NCBI RefSeq assembly: GCF_042680725.1
Contig: NZ_JBHUEK010000018.1
Span: 248,001 to 312,000 of the forward strand
Source: Ferdinandcohnia salidurans
GTDB taxonomy: Bacteria; Bacillota; Bacilli; Bacillales; Bacillaceae_L
Length of the DNA stretch: 64,000 nucleotides
Direction: 5' to 3'
Shown here: positions 52,207 through 61,413 of the stretch, piece by piece
Layout of the letters: each line of letters begins with the position of its first letter
Numbering within the stretch: the first letter of the stretch is position 1
Notes under the pieces: generated by a model
The model's database searches: none
Told to the model about the DNA's origin: nothing
The model's input: only the letters and a program-made list of their open reading frames with translations
Position numbers and translations under genes: made by a program

Positions 52207-53508
52207 CGCTAATAGTTCCTCAATCGCACGACCGTCTGTTTTTCCTAGATCTAGGCCTAATAGTCTGGCAAATGTTGGCCCTTCATCGACTAGATGCATA
52301 GCTGGTATTTCAATGTTTGGACGAATTCCTTTTCCGGAGGCGATGAGAACGGTTGTGTAGTTCTCCTTTTCCGGTGAGTAGCCATGGCTTGCGAAGGTAT
52401 AGCGTTTTTCGCGTACATCTTCAACTTGAATTTCATCGATATACTCACCATCTAGCTGCTCTTTGAAATAGTAGCCAAGCCGTGCTTCAATCATGAACGC
52501 AGCATTGTCATCTGCCCCTTTTTCCTTCGCTTCACTACTTGAAAGAATTCGTTCGATTCCATTGTCCTCATGTTCAATTAGCTCTGTTAAAAGGGATCTA
52601 ACTTGTTCTTTTGTGTTTGTATCGTTTTTCTCTTTAAGATAAATATATGCAGAGCCATCACAGCTTTTGCAGTATGCCTTCCAATCTTTTAGACTACCAT
52701 CCGTATTCACTGTAATAAGACCTGACTTCCTAAATAAAACATTCAACTTAACCGCCCTGGATTCATCCAATGCACTATGGTCACCTAATGCAATGATTGT
52801 TGTTTTTTCATAGATTCCACTTTCTTTTAGTGCATTCATGATCCTGCCTAGTCTTTCATCATGGCGTCGAAGGGCTGCCATTGCTTCATCAGATGAAAAT
52901 CCATGATAATGGCGTTGTGAATCCAAGTCGACAAAATGGACAAGCATGAGATTCGGCTTTCTCGTTTTAATGGTTTCAACGGTTGACTCAAGTACGAAAT
53001 CATCGAGCTCAGGTTGATTAAGCCCATTACGAAGATGTCCAAACTTCCGGTTCATGTCTAATTGATATAGCGGACTGCCATTAAATAAAGAAACAAAGAT
53101 TTGATTATGCCAAGGGCGATTTGCAAAAATCTCTGGCATATTGTAATCGATTTTTGCCTTAGCAGTAACGGGCCATAAAAGGGCAGCAGTCTTCATCCCA
53201 GCCTTTTTAGCTTCATCGAAAAGGGTCGTTCCTTTTACATGTTGTCTGTGCCAATACCAATCGGGCGATAGGCGACCGGGCTGAAGAAATGTGTTATTCA
53301 CGATTCCATGATTTTTTGGATATCTCCCAGTCACTATCGTTGCATGACATGGATAGGTTACAGAAGGATAGATGGTTTCGACATTCCTGCAAAACGATGC
53401 ATGCTCTAGTAGCTTCTTAAAATTGGGAAGCTCTTTAATAATTGGAAAATCAAGTGATGATAAGCAGTCAAATGAGATGACCAGTAAATAATCTGTGAGT
53501 CGTGACAT
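52174..53508 (-). CDS. Nucleotide pyrophosphatase/phosphodiesterase-like hydrolase
   Basis: A 444-residue alkaline-phosphatase-superfamily enzyme of the type I phosphodiesterase group. Metal and nucleophile positions: ISFDCLSS (aspartate), TIYPSVTYPCHATIVTGRYP (threonine nucleophile region), LMLVHFVDLDSQRHYHG, IIALGDHSALDES and FASHGYSPEKENYT. No signal peptide is seen from the preferred ATG at 53508, which has GGAGGG upstream; in-frame upstream codons lack a site. The C-terminal residues derive from an intergenic repeat, so the original stop was probably lost. Substrate unknown. Confidence 0.85.
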   Translation of the reverse strand: MSRLTDYLLVISFDCLSSLDFPIIKELPNFKKLLEHASFCRNVETIYPSVTYPCHATIVTGRYPKNHGIVNNTFLQPGRLSPDWYWHRQHVKGTTLFDEAKKAGMKTAALLWPVTAKAKIDYNMPEIFANRPWHNQIFVSLFNGSPLYQLDMNRKFGHLRNGLNQPELDDFVLESTVETIKTRKPNLMLVHFVDLDSQRHYHGFSSDEAMAALRRHDERLGRIMNALKESGIYEKTTIIALGDHSALDESRAVKLNVLFRKSGLITVNTDGSLKDWKAYCKSCDGSAYIYLKEKNDTNTKEQVRSLLTELIEHEDNGIERILSSSEAKEKGADDNAAFMIEARLGYYFKEQLDGEYIDEIQVEDVREKRYTFASHGYSPEKENYTTVLIASGKGIRPNIEIPAMHLVDEGPTFARLLGLDLGKTDGRAIEELLADHGDGSPGSL

Positions 53509-53655
53509 ATGGCCCTCCATCCTACGAAAGTCTTGTAATCTACTTACAATATAACAGAAAATTGGCAATTAAAATATGAAAACAATGTAAAGACAAAGTA
53601 AAAAAGTATTCATTTCAATGTGAGATGGAATATAATTATGGTTATGTGTTCGATT

Positions 53656-53790
53656 TAACTTTACTCAGCTAGGCGTTTAATCCCAGCCTGAGTAAAGTTA
53701 AAGCCTCCGGCGGATGCCACGATTTTTCAAAGGTAATTTTCGAGCAGGCTCGAAAAAATCGGGCGCAAATACGCCAAGGCGCATTTGATT
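53656..53790. repeat. Dispersed repeat R3, copy A
   Basis: It starts with a hairpin TAACTTTACTCAG / CTGAGTAAAGTTA, continues GCCTCCGGCGGATGCCAC, and ends GGGCGCAAATACGCCAAGGCGCATTTGATT. It lies directly before the MATE ribosome site. The second copy is at 57241-57434. Confidence 0.75.
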
Positions 53791-53805
53791 TGAAGGAGAA
53801 GTATC

Positions 53806-55170
53806 ATGTACGAAACAAACACCATTCGAGAAAAAATAAAATTGATTTTTATCATGCTGATTCCCATTTTAATCACACAGTTAAGTATGTTTTCCATGGT
53901 CTTTTTTAATACAATTATGACTGGTAGATTTAATTCTTCTGATTTGGCCGGGGTTGCGATCGGGTCATCCATATGGAATCCGATTTTTACAGGGATAAGT
54001 GCGATTTTACTTGCAGTCTCACCTATTGCTGCGCAAAAATTTGGTGAAAAGAAAAGTAATGAAGTTTCAACAGTTGTCTCAAGTGGGATCTATTTAAGCT
54101 TCATTATTGGATTTGTGGTTATTTTAGCTGGGGTTCTCTTTTTAAATCCATTGTTATCCATGATGAATTTGCAAGAAAGTGTTCATCAGACAGCACATGA
54201 CTACTTAGTTGGGTTGAGCTTTGGAATCATTCCGTTGTTCATCTTTAATGTACTGCGGTCATTTATCTATGCATTAGGGATTACAAGAGTCGTTATGTTT
54301 GTTTTATTGGTATCTGTACCTATTAATCTATTCTTAAATTATGTGTTAATCTTTGGTGCTTGGGGCTTTCCAGCACTTGGTGGTGGGGGAGCTGGTTTAG
54401 CGACTTCCATTACGTATTGGGTGATTGTTGGGATAACAGCTTTTATCGTCATTACGAAGGACCCATTTTCTTCCTATAAAGTATTTGTGGGACTTAGAGG
54501 TTTTACAATTAAAGAAAGTAAGGAAATTTTAAAAATTGGTATCCCGATGGGGTTATCCACGTTTTTTGAAACAAGTATGTTTGCCGTTGTAACGATATTA
54601 ATTAGTAAATTTTCAGTTACAACCGTTGCTGCCTATCAATCCGCATTGAATATTGTGTCGTTCCTCTATATGATTCCTGTGAGCATTTCAATGGCATTAA
54701 CCGTTCTAGTGGGATTTGAGGTAGGAGCAAAGCGCTATAAAGATGCGAAAATCTATAGTTGGCTAGGGATCGCTCTTTCCATGGTCATCGCGCTTATAAC
54801 TGGGCTCTTTGTGATTGTCTTCCGCTTTGAAGTGGCGGGACTTTATTCTACAGAGACAGCGGTCATCACATTAACAGCTCAATTCCTAATTTACGCTTTA
54901 TTCTTCCAGGTATCAGATGCTATTCAAGCAACTGCACAGGCTGCGTTAAGGGGATACAAGGATGTCAATATCGCATTCGTAATGACGTTGATCGCCTATT
55001 GGCTCATCTGCTTACCTGCTGGCTGGGGGCTAGCTCACTTCACGGATTTAGGAGCTGCCGGTTACTGGCTTGGCTTGACATTTGGCTTACTTGCAGCCGG
55101 TGTCGGGTTATCAGCAAGACTCATTCACATTCAACGCACTCGCTTTGCGGGGGAAAAGATGGTTGGTTAA
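53806..55170 (+). CDS. MATE family efflux transporter
   Basis: A 454-residue multidrug/toxin extrusion antiporter with twelve membrane segments in two similar halves (around LIPILITQLSMFSMVFFNTIMTGR and GIPMGLSTFFETSMFAVVTILIS). SPIAAQKFGEKK and ALRGYKDVNIAF are MATE features. It resembles NorM-type pumps. AAGGAGAAG precedes the ATG, immediately after a dispersed repeat, so its promoter is either within or before that repeat. Confidence 0.9.
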   Translation: MYETNTIREKIKLIFIMLIPILITQLSMFSMVFFNTIMTGRFNSSDLAGVAIGSSIWNPIFTGISAILLAVSPIAAQKFGEKKSNEVSTVVSSGIYLSFIIGFVVILAGVLFLNPLLSMMNLQESVHQTAHDYLVGLSFGIIPLFIFNVLRSFIYALGITRVVMFVLLVSVPINLFLNYVLIFGAWGFPALGGGGAGLATSITYWVIVGITAFIVITKDPFSSYKVFVGLRGFTIKESKEILKIGIPMGLSTFFETSMFAVVTILISKFSVTTVAAYQSALNIVSFLYMIPVSISMALTVLVGFEVGAKRYKDAKIYSWLGIALSMVIALITGLFVIVFRFEVAGLYSTETAVITLTAQFLIYALFFQVSDAIQATAQAALRGYKDVNIAFVMTLIAYWLICLPAGWGLAHFTDLGAAGYWLGLTFGLLAAGVGLSARLIHIQRTRFAGEKMVG

Positions 55171-55176
55171 CAAAAA

Positions 55177-55204
55177 GGAAGGGGGCTCCCCCTTCCATTT
55201 TTTC
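55177..55204 (+). terminator. Terminator after the MATE gene
   Basis: GGAAGGGGG-CT-CCCCCTTCC followed by ATTTTTT. Confidence 0.9.
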
Positions 55205-55308
55205 ATACCTACATCCTACACCAAAACTTTACAATTTCTTAACCCTGGCTAAATTAAATAATCGCAATTTTTCGATAAGATGAAGTAAAAGGCTAATGGA
55301 GGGATTAG

Positions 55309-56634
55309 ATGAAGATTACGGTTGCAGGTGCAGGATATGTGGGGTTAGTTACAAGTGTTTGTTTAGCTGAACTTGGGCATGAAGTCATTTGCATAGATAT
55401 CCAAGCTGACAAAATAGCAAAGCTGCAAGAAGGGTATTCTCCCATCTATGAACCAGAATTAGAGCCACTTTTACAGAAAAACCTGATAGAAGGGAGGCTT
55501 TATTTTACGACAAATCCACGCTACGCCTACACCCAGGCTGATCTTATTTTTATCGCGGTCGGTACTCCACAAAATGAGGATGGTACTGCAAATCTTACTT
55601 ATGTCTATGATGTTATGGAAACAATCGCAATTCATATTGAGAAAGATGCAATCATATGCACAAAAAGCACCGTTCCTGTGGGAACAAATGAAAAAATGAA
55701 ACGAATCATTGATTCTAAAAAGCTTCCAAATCTTAAGGTAGAGATCGTTTCGAATCCAGAATTCCTTCGTGAAGGATCTGCTGTTTTTGATTTTTTCTAT
55801 GGAGATCGAATTGTGATTGGAGCAGATAACGATGAGGTTGCAACAGTACTCGAAAGAATCTATCTCCCTTTAAAAATTCCAATCGTTAAAACGGATATAA
55901 ACAGTGCAGAAATGATTAAATATGCCTCAAATGCCTTTCTTGCAACAAAAATAAGCTTCATAAATGAGATTGCTAGAATGTGTGAAAAGGTAGGAGCAAA
56001 TATTGATGATGTTACGTACGGAATCGGAAAGGACCAACGGATTGGACCTTATTTCTTAAAAGCGGGGCTGGGCTATGGAGGTTCCTGTTTTCCAAAAGAT
56101 ACAAGAGCACTAATGCATACCTCAGGAAGTTTGGGACATCATTTTGAATTACTTGAAGCCGTTATTGGAGTTAACAACCGTCAAAAGTCATTTCCTGTTG
56201 TGAAGGCAAAAGAAATTTTGAAATCAGTAAAAGGAAGTAAAATTGCCGTTTTAGGTCTTTCTTTCAAACCAGATACAGATGACATTCGAGAGGCGGCTTC
56301 AATCACAATTATTAAAGAATTACTGATGAATGGTGCTAGTGTCACGGCGTATGACCCTGTCGCAATTAAAAATGCGAAAGAAGTGTTTGGGAATGCCATC
56401 GACTATACGGATGACATTTCAAGTGCGATTCAAGGGGCCGACCTAGCAATCATTGCTACAGAATGGGAGCAAATTAAACAATATCCCTTACATCTATACA
56501 GCTTATATATGAATGAACCGAAAGTGATTGACGGAAGAAATTGCTACTCACTGGAAGAGGTACAGAAATATCCACTGTTATATGTCTCGGTTGGCAGACC
56601 CAAAGTGGTCAATACGTTAACAAAAAGGCTGTAA
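55309..56634 (+). CDS. ugd: UDP-glucose 6-dehydrogenase
   Basis: A 441-residue enzyme that oxidises UDP-glucose to UDP-glucuronate with two NAD. The Rossmann motif GAGYVG is at residues 7-12, and the catalytic cysteine is in AGLGYGGSCFPKDTRAL. NPEFLREGSAVFDFFYGDRIVIG and FKPDTDDIREAASI are intact family blocks. AGGGATTAG precedes the ATG. It is followed after about 20 bases by the PAP2 gene and then, after a repeat element, by a glycosyltransferase. This suggests UDP-glucuronate is used for a lipid or surface glycan. Confidence 0.92.
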   Translation: MKITVAGAGYVGLVTSVCLAELGHEVICIDIQADKIAKLQEGYSPIYEPELEPLLQKNLIEGRLYFTTNPRYAYTQADLIFIAVGTPQNEDGTANLTYVYDVMETIAIHIEKDAIICTKSTVPVGTNEKMKRIIDSKKLPNLKVEIVSNPEFLREGSAVFDFFYGDRIVIGADNDEVATVLERIYLPLKIPIVKTDINSAEMIKYASNAFLATKISFINEIARMCEKVGANIDDVTYGIGKDQRIGPYFLKAGLGYGGSCFPKDTRALMHTSGSLGHHFELLEAVIGVNNRQKSFPVVKAKEILKSVKGSKIAVLGLSFKPDTDDIREAASITIIKELLMNGASVTAYDPVAIKNAKEVFGNAIDYTDDISSAIQGADLAIIATEWEQIKQYPLHLYSLYMNEPKVIDGRNCYSLEEVQKYPLLYVSVGRPKVVNTLTKRL

Positions 56635-56655
56635 AACTAAGGGGAGATTTGAATC

Positions 56656-57216
56656 ATGAAGCTTTTTCTTTCGATCTATAATGCGGATTGCCGAATTTTT
56701 CAAAAGGTAAACCAACATTATGATAAAAAACTGCTCCATTTTTTCTTTACTAGAATCACATTTCTAGGCGGTGCTACTTTTACAATAGTAACTTGTCTTG
56801 CATTAGCCTTTTTAACAACAAATCAGTCCAGGTTAACTGCGCTGGCTAGTGCACTTTCCCTTGCCATTAGTCATATACCCGTTCAGGTCATTAAGAAGTT
56901 GTATCCTAGGAAAAGACCCTATTTAATCTTGGAAAAATCCAAGTTTCCTATAAAAGCATTAAAAGATCACTCGTTTCCTTCTGGACATACAACGGCCATT
57001 TTTTCAGTTATTATTCCATTTATTTTATATATGCCAACTCTTTCAATCATTCTTCTCCCGATCGGAATCTGTGTGGGGATGTCAAGAATCTTCCTAGGGT
57101 TACATTATCCTTCTGACGTAATGGTCGGTGGAATTCTAGGAACCACAGCTGGGATTATTAGCTTTTCTTTCGTTAACCAATTAACTTTATTCAGCGGTAA
57201 TTCCCTACTTTTATAA
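56656..57216 (+). CDS. PAP2 superfamily lipid phosphatase
   Basis: A 186-residue membrane phosphatase with five or six helices. The three catalytic motifs are present: KKLYPRKRPY, FPSGHTTA and SRIFLGLHYPSDV. Substrates of the family include phosphatidate, undecaprenyl pyrophosphate and phosphatidylglycerol phosphate. Position after ugd (AAGGGGAGA before the ATG) makes a phosphatidate or polyprenyl phosphate substrate plausible, as a source of lipid acceptor or carrier for the neighbouring glycosyltransferase. Which one is not shown. Confidence 0.87.
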   Translation: MKLFLSIYNADCRIFQKVNQHYDKKLLHFFFTRITFLGGATFTIVTCLALAFLTTNQSRLTALASALSLAISHIPVQVIKKLYPRKRPYLILEKSKFPIKALKDHSFPSGHTTAIFSVIIPFILYMPTLSIILLPIGICVGMSRIFLGLHYPSDVMVGGILGTTAGIISFSFVNQLTLFSGNSLLL

Positions 57217-57240
57217 GTGGGGTATGAATGCAAAAGAGAA

Positions 57241-57434
57241 AACTTAACTCAGTCGGGATTCTAACTCCGGCTGAATAAAGTTAATGCCTCCGGCGGATGC
57301 CACAGATTTTCAAAGGAAGTTTTTCGAGCATAGGATCAAAGACTAAGAACGCCACTTCCTGTGGCAACGTCTTTGTGACCCACCTCGTGTGGGCCTAAAA
57401 AATCTGGGCGCAAATACGCCAAGGCGCATTTGAT
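57241..57434. repeat. Dispersed repeat R3, copy B with nested insertion
   Basis: Same framework as 53656-53790 (AACTTAACTCAG hairpin, GCCTCCGGCGGATGCCAC, GGGCGCAAATACGCCAAGG end), but about 60 bp longer. The extra part contains CAAAGAC...GCCACTTCCTGTGGC...GTCTTTG and CCCACCTCGTGTGGG hairpins, themselves a known type of bacilli repeat, so one repeat has inserted into another. Confidence 0.7.
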
Positions 57435-57459
57435 TCAATTCTACCTTAAGGGGGATCTT

Positions 57460-58602
57460 ATGAAAATAGCGATATTTACAGATACTTATTATCCAGAGGT
57501 AAACGGTGTTGCACGTACGTTAAAAAGGTTCACTGATTACTTAAATGAACAAGATATTGAAGTTAAGGTATTTGCTCCAATGTCTGACTCAAAGGAATAT
57601 GTATCTAGCCATATCCACCGATTCAAAAGCTTATCCTTTTTCTTGTATCCAGAGTGCAGACTTGCATTTCCAAATATGCACAAAATTCGTGCTGAGTTAG
57701 AACGATTTTCACCGGATATCATCCATGTGGCGACACCATTCAATATTGGATGGTGTGGAAGTTATTATGCAAAGAAGTTAAATATTCCGCTTGTAGGCTC
57801 CTATCATACAGATTTTGATTATTACCTACAGTATTATGATTTGCAATTTTTATCCAATCCGTTATGGTCTTATATGAAATGGTTTCATCGGCCATTTCAA
57901 AAGCTGTATGTTCCATCTCTTGTGACAAAATATCAGCTTGAAGACAAAGGGTTTTCAGATATAGAAATATGGACTCATGGGGTTGATTGCGAATTATTCA
58001 ATCCTTACTATAATAAAAACATTGTTCGAGAAAGATATCAGGTTTCCAAAAAGTTTATGCTAACTTATGTGGGGAGATTAGCGCCGGAAAAAAATGTAGA
58101 TTTGTTAGTTGAAATGGCTAAGTCTTTACCGAAAGAGTGGAGCGAACAGATTCAATGGGTAATCGTTGGCGATGGACCTTCGCGCAGCAAAATGGAGGAT
58201 GTAGCGCCATCAAATATGACTTTTACTGGCTTTTTAAAGGGTGAGGAACTGGCAGAGGTGTATGCGGCATCGGATTTGTTTATCTTCCCGTCTTCTTCTG
58301 AAACCTTTGGAAATGTCGTTCTTGAAGCACTGGCAAGTGGTACACCAGTTGTTGGGGTGAATGCAGGAGGCGTTAGGAATATTGTTCAAGAAGGAATTAC
58401 AGGTTATTTGTGTGAACCTGGTCAATCCACTGAAATGATGAATACCATTCAACAACTGTTAGAAAATGACGGGGTGCGAAATCGAATGGGCCTGGAAGGA
58501 AGAAAATATGCACTGTCCCAAAAATGGGATGTGATTTTTGAAAATCTGCTTTATAGTTATTCAACCGTTTTAAAAGAACCAAACAAACAGAAGTATGCCT
58601 AA
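57460..58602 (+). CDS. GT4 family glycosyltransferase (lipid glycosyltransferase-like)
   Basis: A 380-residue GT-B glycosyltransferase of family 4. Typical parts are FTDTYYPEVNGVARTLKRF at the start, GSYHTDFDYYLQYY, TYVGRLAPEKNVDLL, VIVGDGPSRS and the E-x7-E donor motif in SETFGNVVLEALASG. It resembles MgtA/DgdA-like enzymes that glycosylate diacylglycerol or phosphatidylinositol. I start at ATG 57460 after AAGGGGGA. With ugd and PAP2 upstream, glucuronosylation of a lipid is a reasonable hypothesis, not a demonstrated function. Confidence 0.87.
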   Translation: MKIAIFTDTYYPEVNGVARTLKRFTDYLNEQDIEVKVFAPMSDSKEYVSSHIHRFKSLSFFLYPECRLAFPNMHKIRAELERFSPDIIHVATPFNIGWCGSYYAKKLNIPLVGSYHTDFDYYLQYYDLQFLSNPLWSYMKWFHRPFQKLYVPSLVTKYQLEDKGFSDIEIWTHGVDCELFNPYYNKNIVRERYQVSKKFMLTYVGRLAPEKNVDLLVEMAKSLPKEWSEQIQWVIVGDGPSRSKMEDVAPSNMTFTGFLKGEELAEVYAASDLFIFPSSSETFGNVVLEALASGTPVVGVNAGGVRNIVQEGITGYLCEPGQSTEMMNTIQQLLENDGVRNRMGLEGRKYALSQKWDVIFENLLYSYSTVLKEPNKQKYA

Positions 58603-58603
58603 A

Positions 58604-58629
58604 AAAAGGAAGGGAGAACCCTTCCTTTT
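58604..58629. terminator. Bidirectional terminator
   Basis: AAAAGGAAGGG-AGAA-CCCTTCCTTTT between convergent genes. Confidence 0.92.
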
Positions 58630-58638
58630 CTTGTGGAC

Positions 58639-59337
58639 TTATTCTCCGATAAAGTTAACAAACTCGCTCCCCGTTATTTCGAGGTTTTTCGGAACTCTGA
58701 TTAAAAGAAAATCATAATTTAGTGGCTTATCATCGTTGAACCTATTATCAAATTCATCCATAATGCCGCCACCTCTAAATTGCGAGATTACAAAATCATT
58801 ATGAAAGCTATTTAGTTTAATCGAATAATCCATTGGAGAAATTACTAGCAAATGGTTATTTTCGATCGAAACGGAAGGCGCTGGGATTTCTTCATAAAAA
58901 TCGTAACCGTTGAAATTTGTATTTGCAACATAGTAGATTACTTCAATGATGTTATCGTCATTTTCGTTACGGTCAAAAACGGTCTGCATGTTCAGATTGT
59001 CCAACGGTTTAATATTAAGTTCGTCTTGATCGAATGGAATTTCCCATTTTTCTTTTTCTTTTATGGCTTCAAAATTTCCAATTGTCCCTTGGTGAATCGC
59101 TTGATTTATTTGTTCATATGTCAAATCCTGAGTACTATTTTCGGATGTTTCAAAGCTGGATGTAGGGATACAATAATAAACAATCACAGACGCTGTTAAC
59201 ATGATTAAATATGTTCCTAGTAAAATTTTTGTACTCTTTACACCTTTGAACCTTTTACCAAAAAATACAGATATTAAAATAGTCGCAAGGATAAATAAAA
59301 TAATGATAGGAAGTATCAATGTACCAATTGCTGACAT
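58639..59337 (-). CDS. Membrane protein of unknown function in the GntR-ABC operon
   Basis: A 232-residue protein with two N-terminal membrane helices (about residues 3-25 and 37-56) and a C-terminal, probably extracytoplasmic domain of about 170 residues rich in acidic residues and asparagine, ending ITGSEFVNFIGE. ATG 59337 overlaps the stop of the permease gene as TAATG, and GGAGGTTCG lies upstream, so it is translated with the ABC genes. An upstream in-frame start is less likely. I recognise no family. A sensor or accessory role for the exporter is a guess from position. Confidence 0.75.
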   Translation of the reverse strand: MSAIGTLILPIIILFILATILISVFFGKRFKGVKSTKILLGTYLIMLTASVIVYYCIPTSSFETSENSTQDLTYEQINQAIHQGTIGNFEAIKEKEKWEIPFDQDELNIKPLDNLNMQTVFDRNENDDNIIEVIYYVANTNFNGYDFYEEIPAPSVSIENNHLLVISPMDYSIKLNSFHNDFVISQFRGGGIMDEFDNRFNDDKPLNYDFLLIRVPKNLEITGSEFVNFIGE

Positions 59338-60068
59338 TATTTTCGAACCTCCAATCGATTCGTTGCAGCTATTACAATCCACATCATAACTGCGACTGTA
59401 ACAACAATCTTGAGTGTAAATACAAGGATAGATGATTCATGTGCAAAAAACGTAAACCCTGTAAACGTATCAAATGATCGTATTTCATAAATAGCCCAGC
59501 CAATTACAAGGGCAGGAATCGCAAAGCCAAAAAGTTTGTTTATTTGCGTAAACATCCCGATGATATAACCAAGTGTTGCAAACAAAAGCAGATATAATGT
59601 ACCGATATATATGCCAACAAGCATATCGGAGAATGGTAGGAAAAAATGGTTCGCAATAATCTTATTGCTTCCATTGAAATACAAGATTACCCTTAAAAGA
59701 ATCCCAGCAAAAGTGGAAGTGATACTGGCAATAAATGAATAAATGATCAACATTCCAATTGTTGAAAGATGACTACTCATTCTGTTTGTTACAAATGAAA
59801 AATCGATATAATGATAGGGTTTTGTGGATAGCGTGATTGCCGTAATAAAAGCCCAAAAGGCGGTAAAAACAAAAATCATGCTTCCAGAATAACTAGATAT
59901 CGATACATTCCCACCAAGCCCCATCTGTCCAACACCATTGAAAGAAAACAAAAGCGCAATCGCCTGGACAGTTGCAAGGCTTGTAAACGTACCATAATAT
60001 GCCCTCACCTTAAAAAATAGCTGTTTTTTTACGATATCAAGTAAGCTAGCATTAGTTAAATACATCAT
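59337..60068 (-). CDS. ABC-2 type permease of the GntR-ABC operon
   Basis: A 243-residue membrane protein with six helices and no large soluble domain, in keeping with the small YtrC/YtrD-like permeases. Landmarks are LFSFNGVGQMGLGG after helix 1, FTAFWAFITAITLSTKPYHYIDFSF and LLFATLGYIIGMFTQINKLFG. The first 17 bases overlap the end of the ATPase gene. Together they form an exporter controlled by the YtrA-like regulator; in B. subtilis the ytr system responds to cell-wall antibiotics. Confidence 0.8.
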   Translation of the reverse strand: MMYLTNASLLDIVKKQLFFKVRAYYGTFTSLATVQAIALLFSFNGVGQMGLGGNVSISSYSGSMIFVFTAFWAFITAITLSTKPYHYIDFSFVTNRMSSHLSTIGMLIIYSFIASITSTFAGILLRVILYFNGSNKIIANHFFLPFSDMLVGIYIGTLYLLLFATLGYIIGMFTQINKLFGFAIPALVIGWAIYEIRSFDTFTGFTFFAHESSILVFTLKIVVTVAVMMWIVIAATNRLEVRK

Positions 60069-60948
60069 TTATACCCCCTTTATTCTTTGAGGTGAGATAT
60101 ACACAAAGGTCTTCAGTTGCAACCGGGGTGAGCTCAATTCCGAGTTTCTTCGCTTCCAACCATGTTGCATCTGGATAAACATCCTTTACAACGGAATAAG
60201 TGTAATCATTCCCGAAGTCCTCTACATAAATGACCTCCATACCTTTTGTGACTTTTTCAATGACGGTTGATTTCCCACGTAGTCCAACTGCAAACTCCTT
60301 CAAATCATCGATCGATTCATGAAGCGCAACACTTCCGTTCCGTATGAGGAGAACATTTTCCAAAATACTATCAATCTCGTTTAGCAGGTGGCTAGAAAAG
60401 AGGATGGTTCTAGGGTGTGCGATGTAATCTTTTAATAACGCCTTGTAAAAATCCTTACGAATGGCCGCATCCATTCCTGTTGTAGGTTCATCAAAGATTG
60501 TAATTGGACAGCGGGACGAGAGACCGATAATCATATTAAATGTACTTTTCATACCTTTTGAAAGATGATGATGAAGTTGCTTTGGATTAAAATCGAAATA
60601 ATCGAATAGCCGTTTTGCCAATTCACCGTCCCAATTAGGATAGAACTTTGCACTAGCATCTAATAGCTCAGTTAGATTCAGCCAAGGAGGGAAGGCCATA
60701 TTATCATCAATAAAAATAAGATTGGAAGATATCTTTAAATTATTAAACGGGTCCTCCGAAAAAACACGTACCTCTCCTGAAGAAACTGGGTAATAACCAG
60801 CGATCGTTTTTAAAAGAGTTGTTTTTCCTGCTCCATTTCTACCAATAACCCCCGTTATCGTATTTGGCTCAATTGTAAAAGTCAGATTATCTAATGCTTT
60901 AAAGCCTCCGTAGAGTTTAGATACATTTTGAAACTCAATTGCGTTCAT
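60052..60948 (-). CDS. ABC transporter ATPase of the GntR-ABC operon (YtrB-like)
   Basis: A 298-residue ATPase. Walker A is GRNGAGKTTLLK, the signature is LSKGMKSTFNMIIGL (LSKGM in place of LSGGQ, as in YtrB-type proteins), Walker B is ITIFDEPTTGMDA and the switch is FSSHLLNE. The C-terminal extension of about 90 residues is typical of this group. I prefer ATG 60948 after GGGGGAATCG; a GTG precedes it by one codon. It overlaps the regulator gene by 14 bases. Confidence 0.87.
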   Translation of the reverse strand: MNAIEFQNVSKLYGGFKALDNLTFTIEPNTITGVIGRNGAGKTTLLKTIAGYYPVSSGEVRVFSEDPFNNLKISSNLIFIDDNMAFPPWLNLTELLDASAKFYPNWDGELAKRLFDYFDFNPKQLHHHLSKGMKSTFNMIIGLSSRCPITIFDEPTTGMDAAIRKDFYKALLKDYIAHPRTILFSSHLLNEIDSILENVLLIRNGSVALHESIDDLKEFAVGLRGKSTVIEKVTKGMEVIYVEDFGNDYTYSVVKDVYPDATWLEAKKLGIELTPVATEDLCVYLTSKNKGGINDVFN

Positions 60949-61330
60949 CACGATTCCCCCTTTGCCGTTCTTTTTCAGCCTTAATCAAATTGACTAATTC
61001 TTCTTCATTAACCCCTAATCGCTCCGACTCCATTACAAGTTCGAGAATGAGATTTTTCATTGTTTGACTTTTCCTTTTCTCTAAAATAAATTGTTTGGCG
61101 TTCGGTGTTACAAACATGCCTAAGCCTCGCTTTTTATATAGAATGTTTTCATCTGCAAGGAGATTCAGTCCCTTTGCAGCAGTAGCAGGATTAATATTGA
61201 ACATTTCTGCAAGCTGATACTGAGAAAACACCTTGTGATCCTCTGGTATCGCGCCACTTAATATTTCTGTTTCTATCCATTCTGAAATTTGCACATAGAT
61301 TGGCTTCGTGCCATCCTGCTTAAACTTCAT
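60935..61330 (-). CDS. YtrA-subfamily GntR transcriptional regulator
   Basis: A 131-residue regulator: an N-terminal winged helix (KPIYVQISEWIETEILSG, then LAEMFNINPATAAKGLNLLADENILYKKRGLGMFV) followed only by a short helical tail, the YtrA arrangement without an effector domain. It is first in an operon with the ATPase, permease and membrane protein and would repress it. AGGAGGTG before ATG 61330 is strong. An inverted repeat in the promoter is the likely operator. Confidence 0.9.
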   Translation of the reverse strand: MKFKQDGTKPIYVQISEWIETEILSGAIPEDHKVFSQYQLAEMFNINPATAAKGLNLLADENILYKKRGLGMFVTPNAKQFILEKRKSQTMKNLILELVMESERLGVNEEELVNLIKAEKERQRGNRDERN

Positions 61331-61360
61331 ATAAACACCTCCTTAGGTGATTATGTACCT

Positions 61361-61413
61361 TAGTGCATTAGTGATATAATGTACTATACTACATGCTATG
61401 TAAAAATTCCAGA
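61361..61413 (-). promoter_or_regulatory. Promoter and candidate YtrA-like operator
   Basis: TAGTGCATTA (61361-61370) and TAATGTACTA (61377-61386) are inverted repeats with one mismatch and a six-base spacer. On the minus strand a TTTACA -35 at about 61400 and CATTAT -10, 17 bases apart, would place the operator over the -10 and the start point. Confidence 0.55.
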
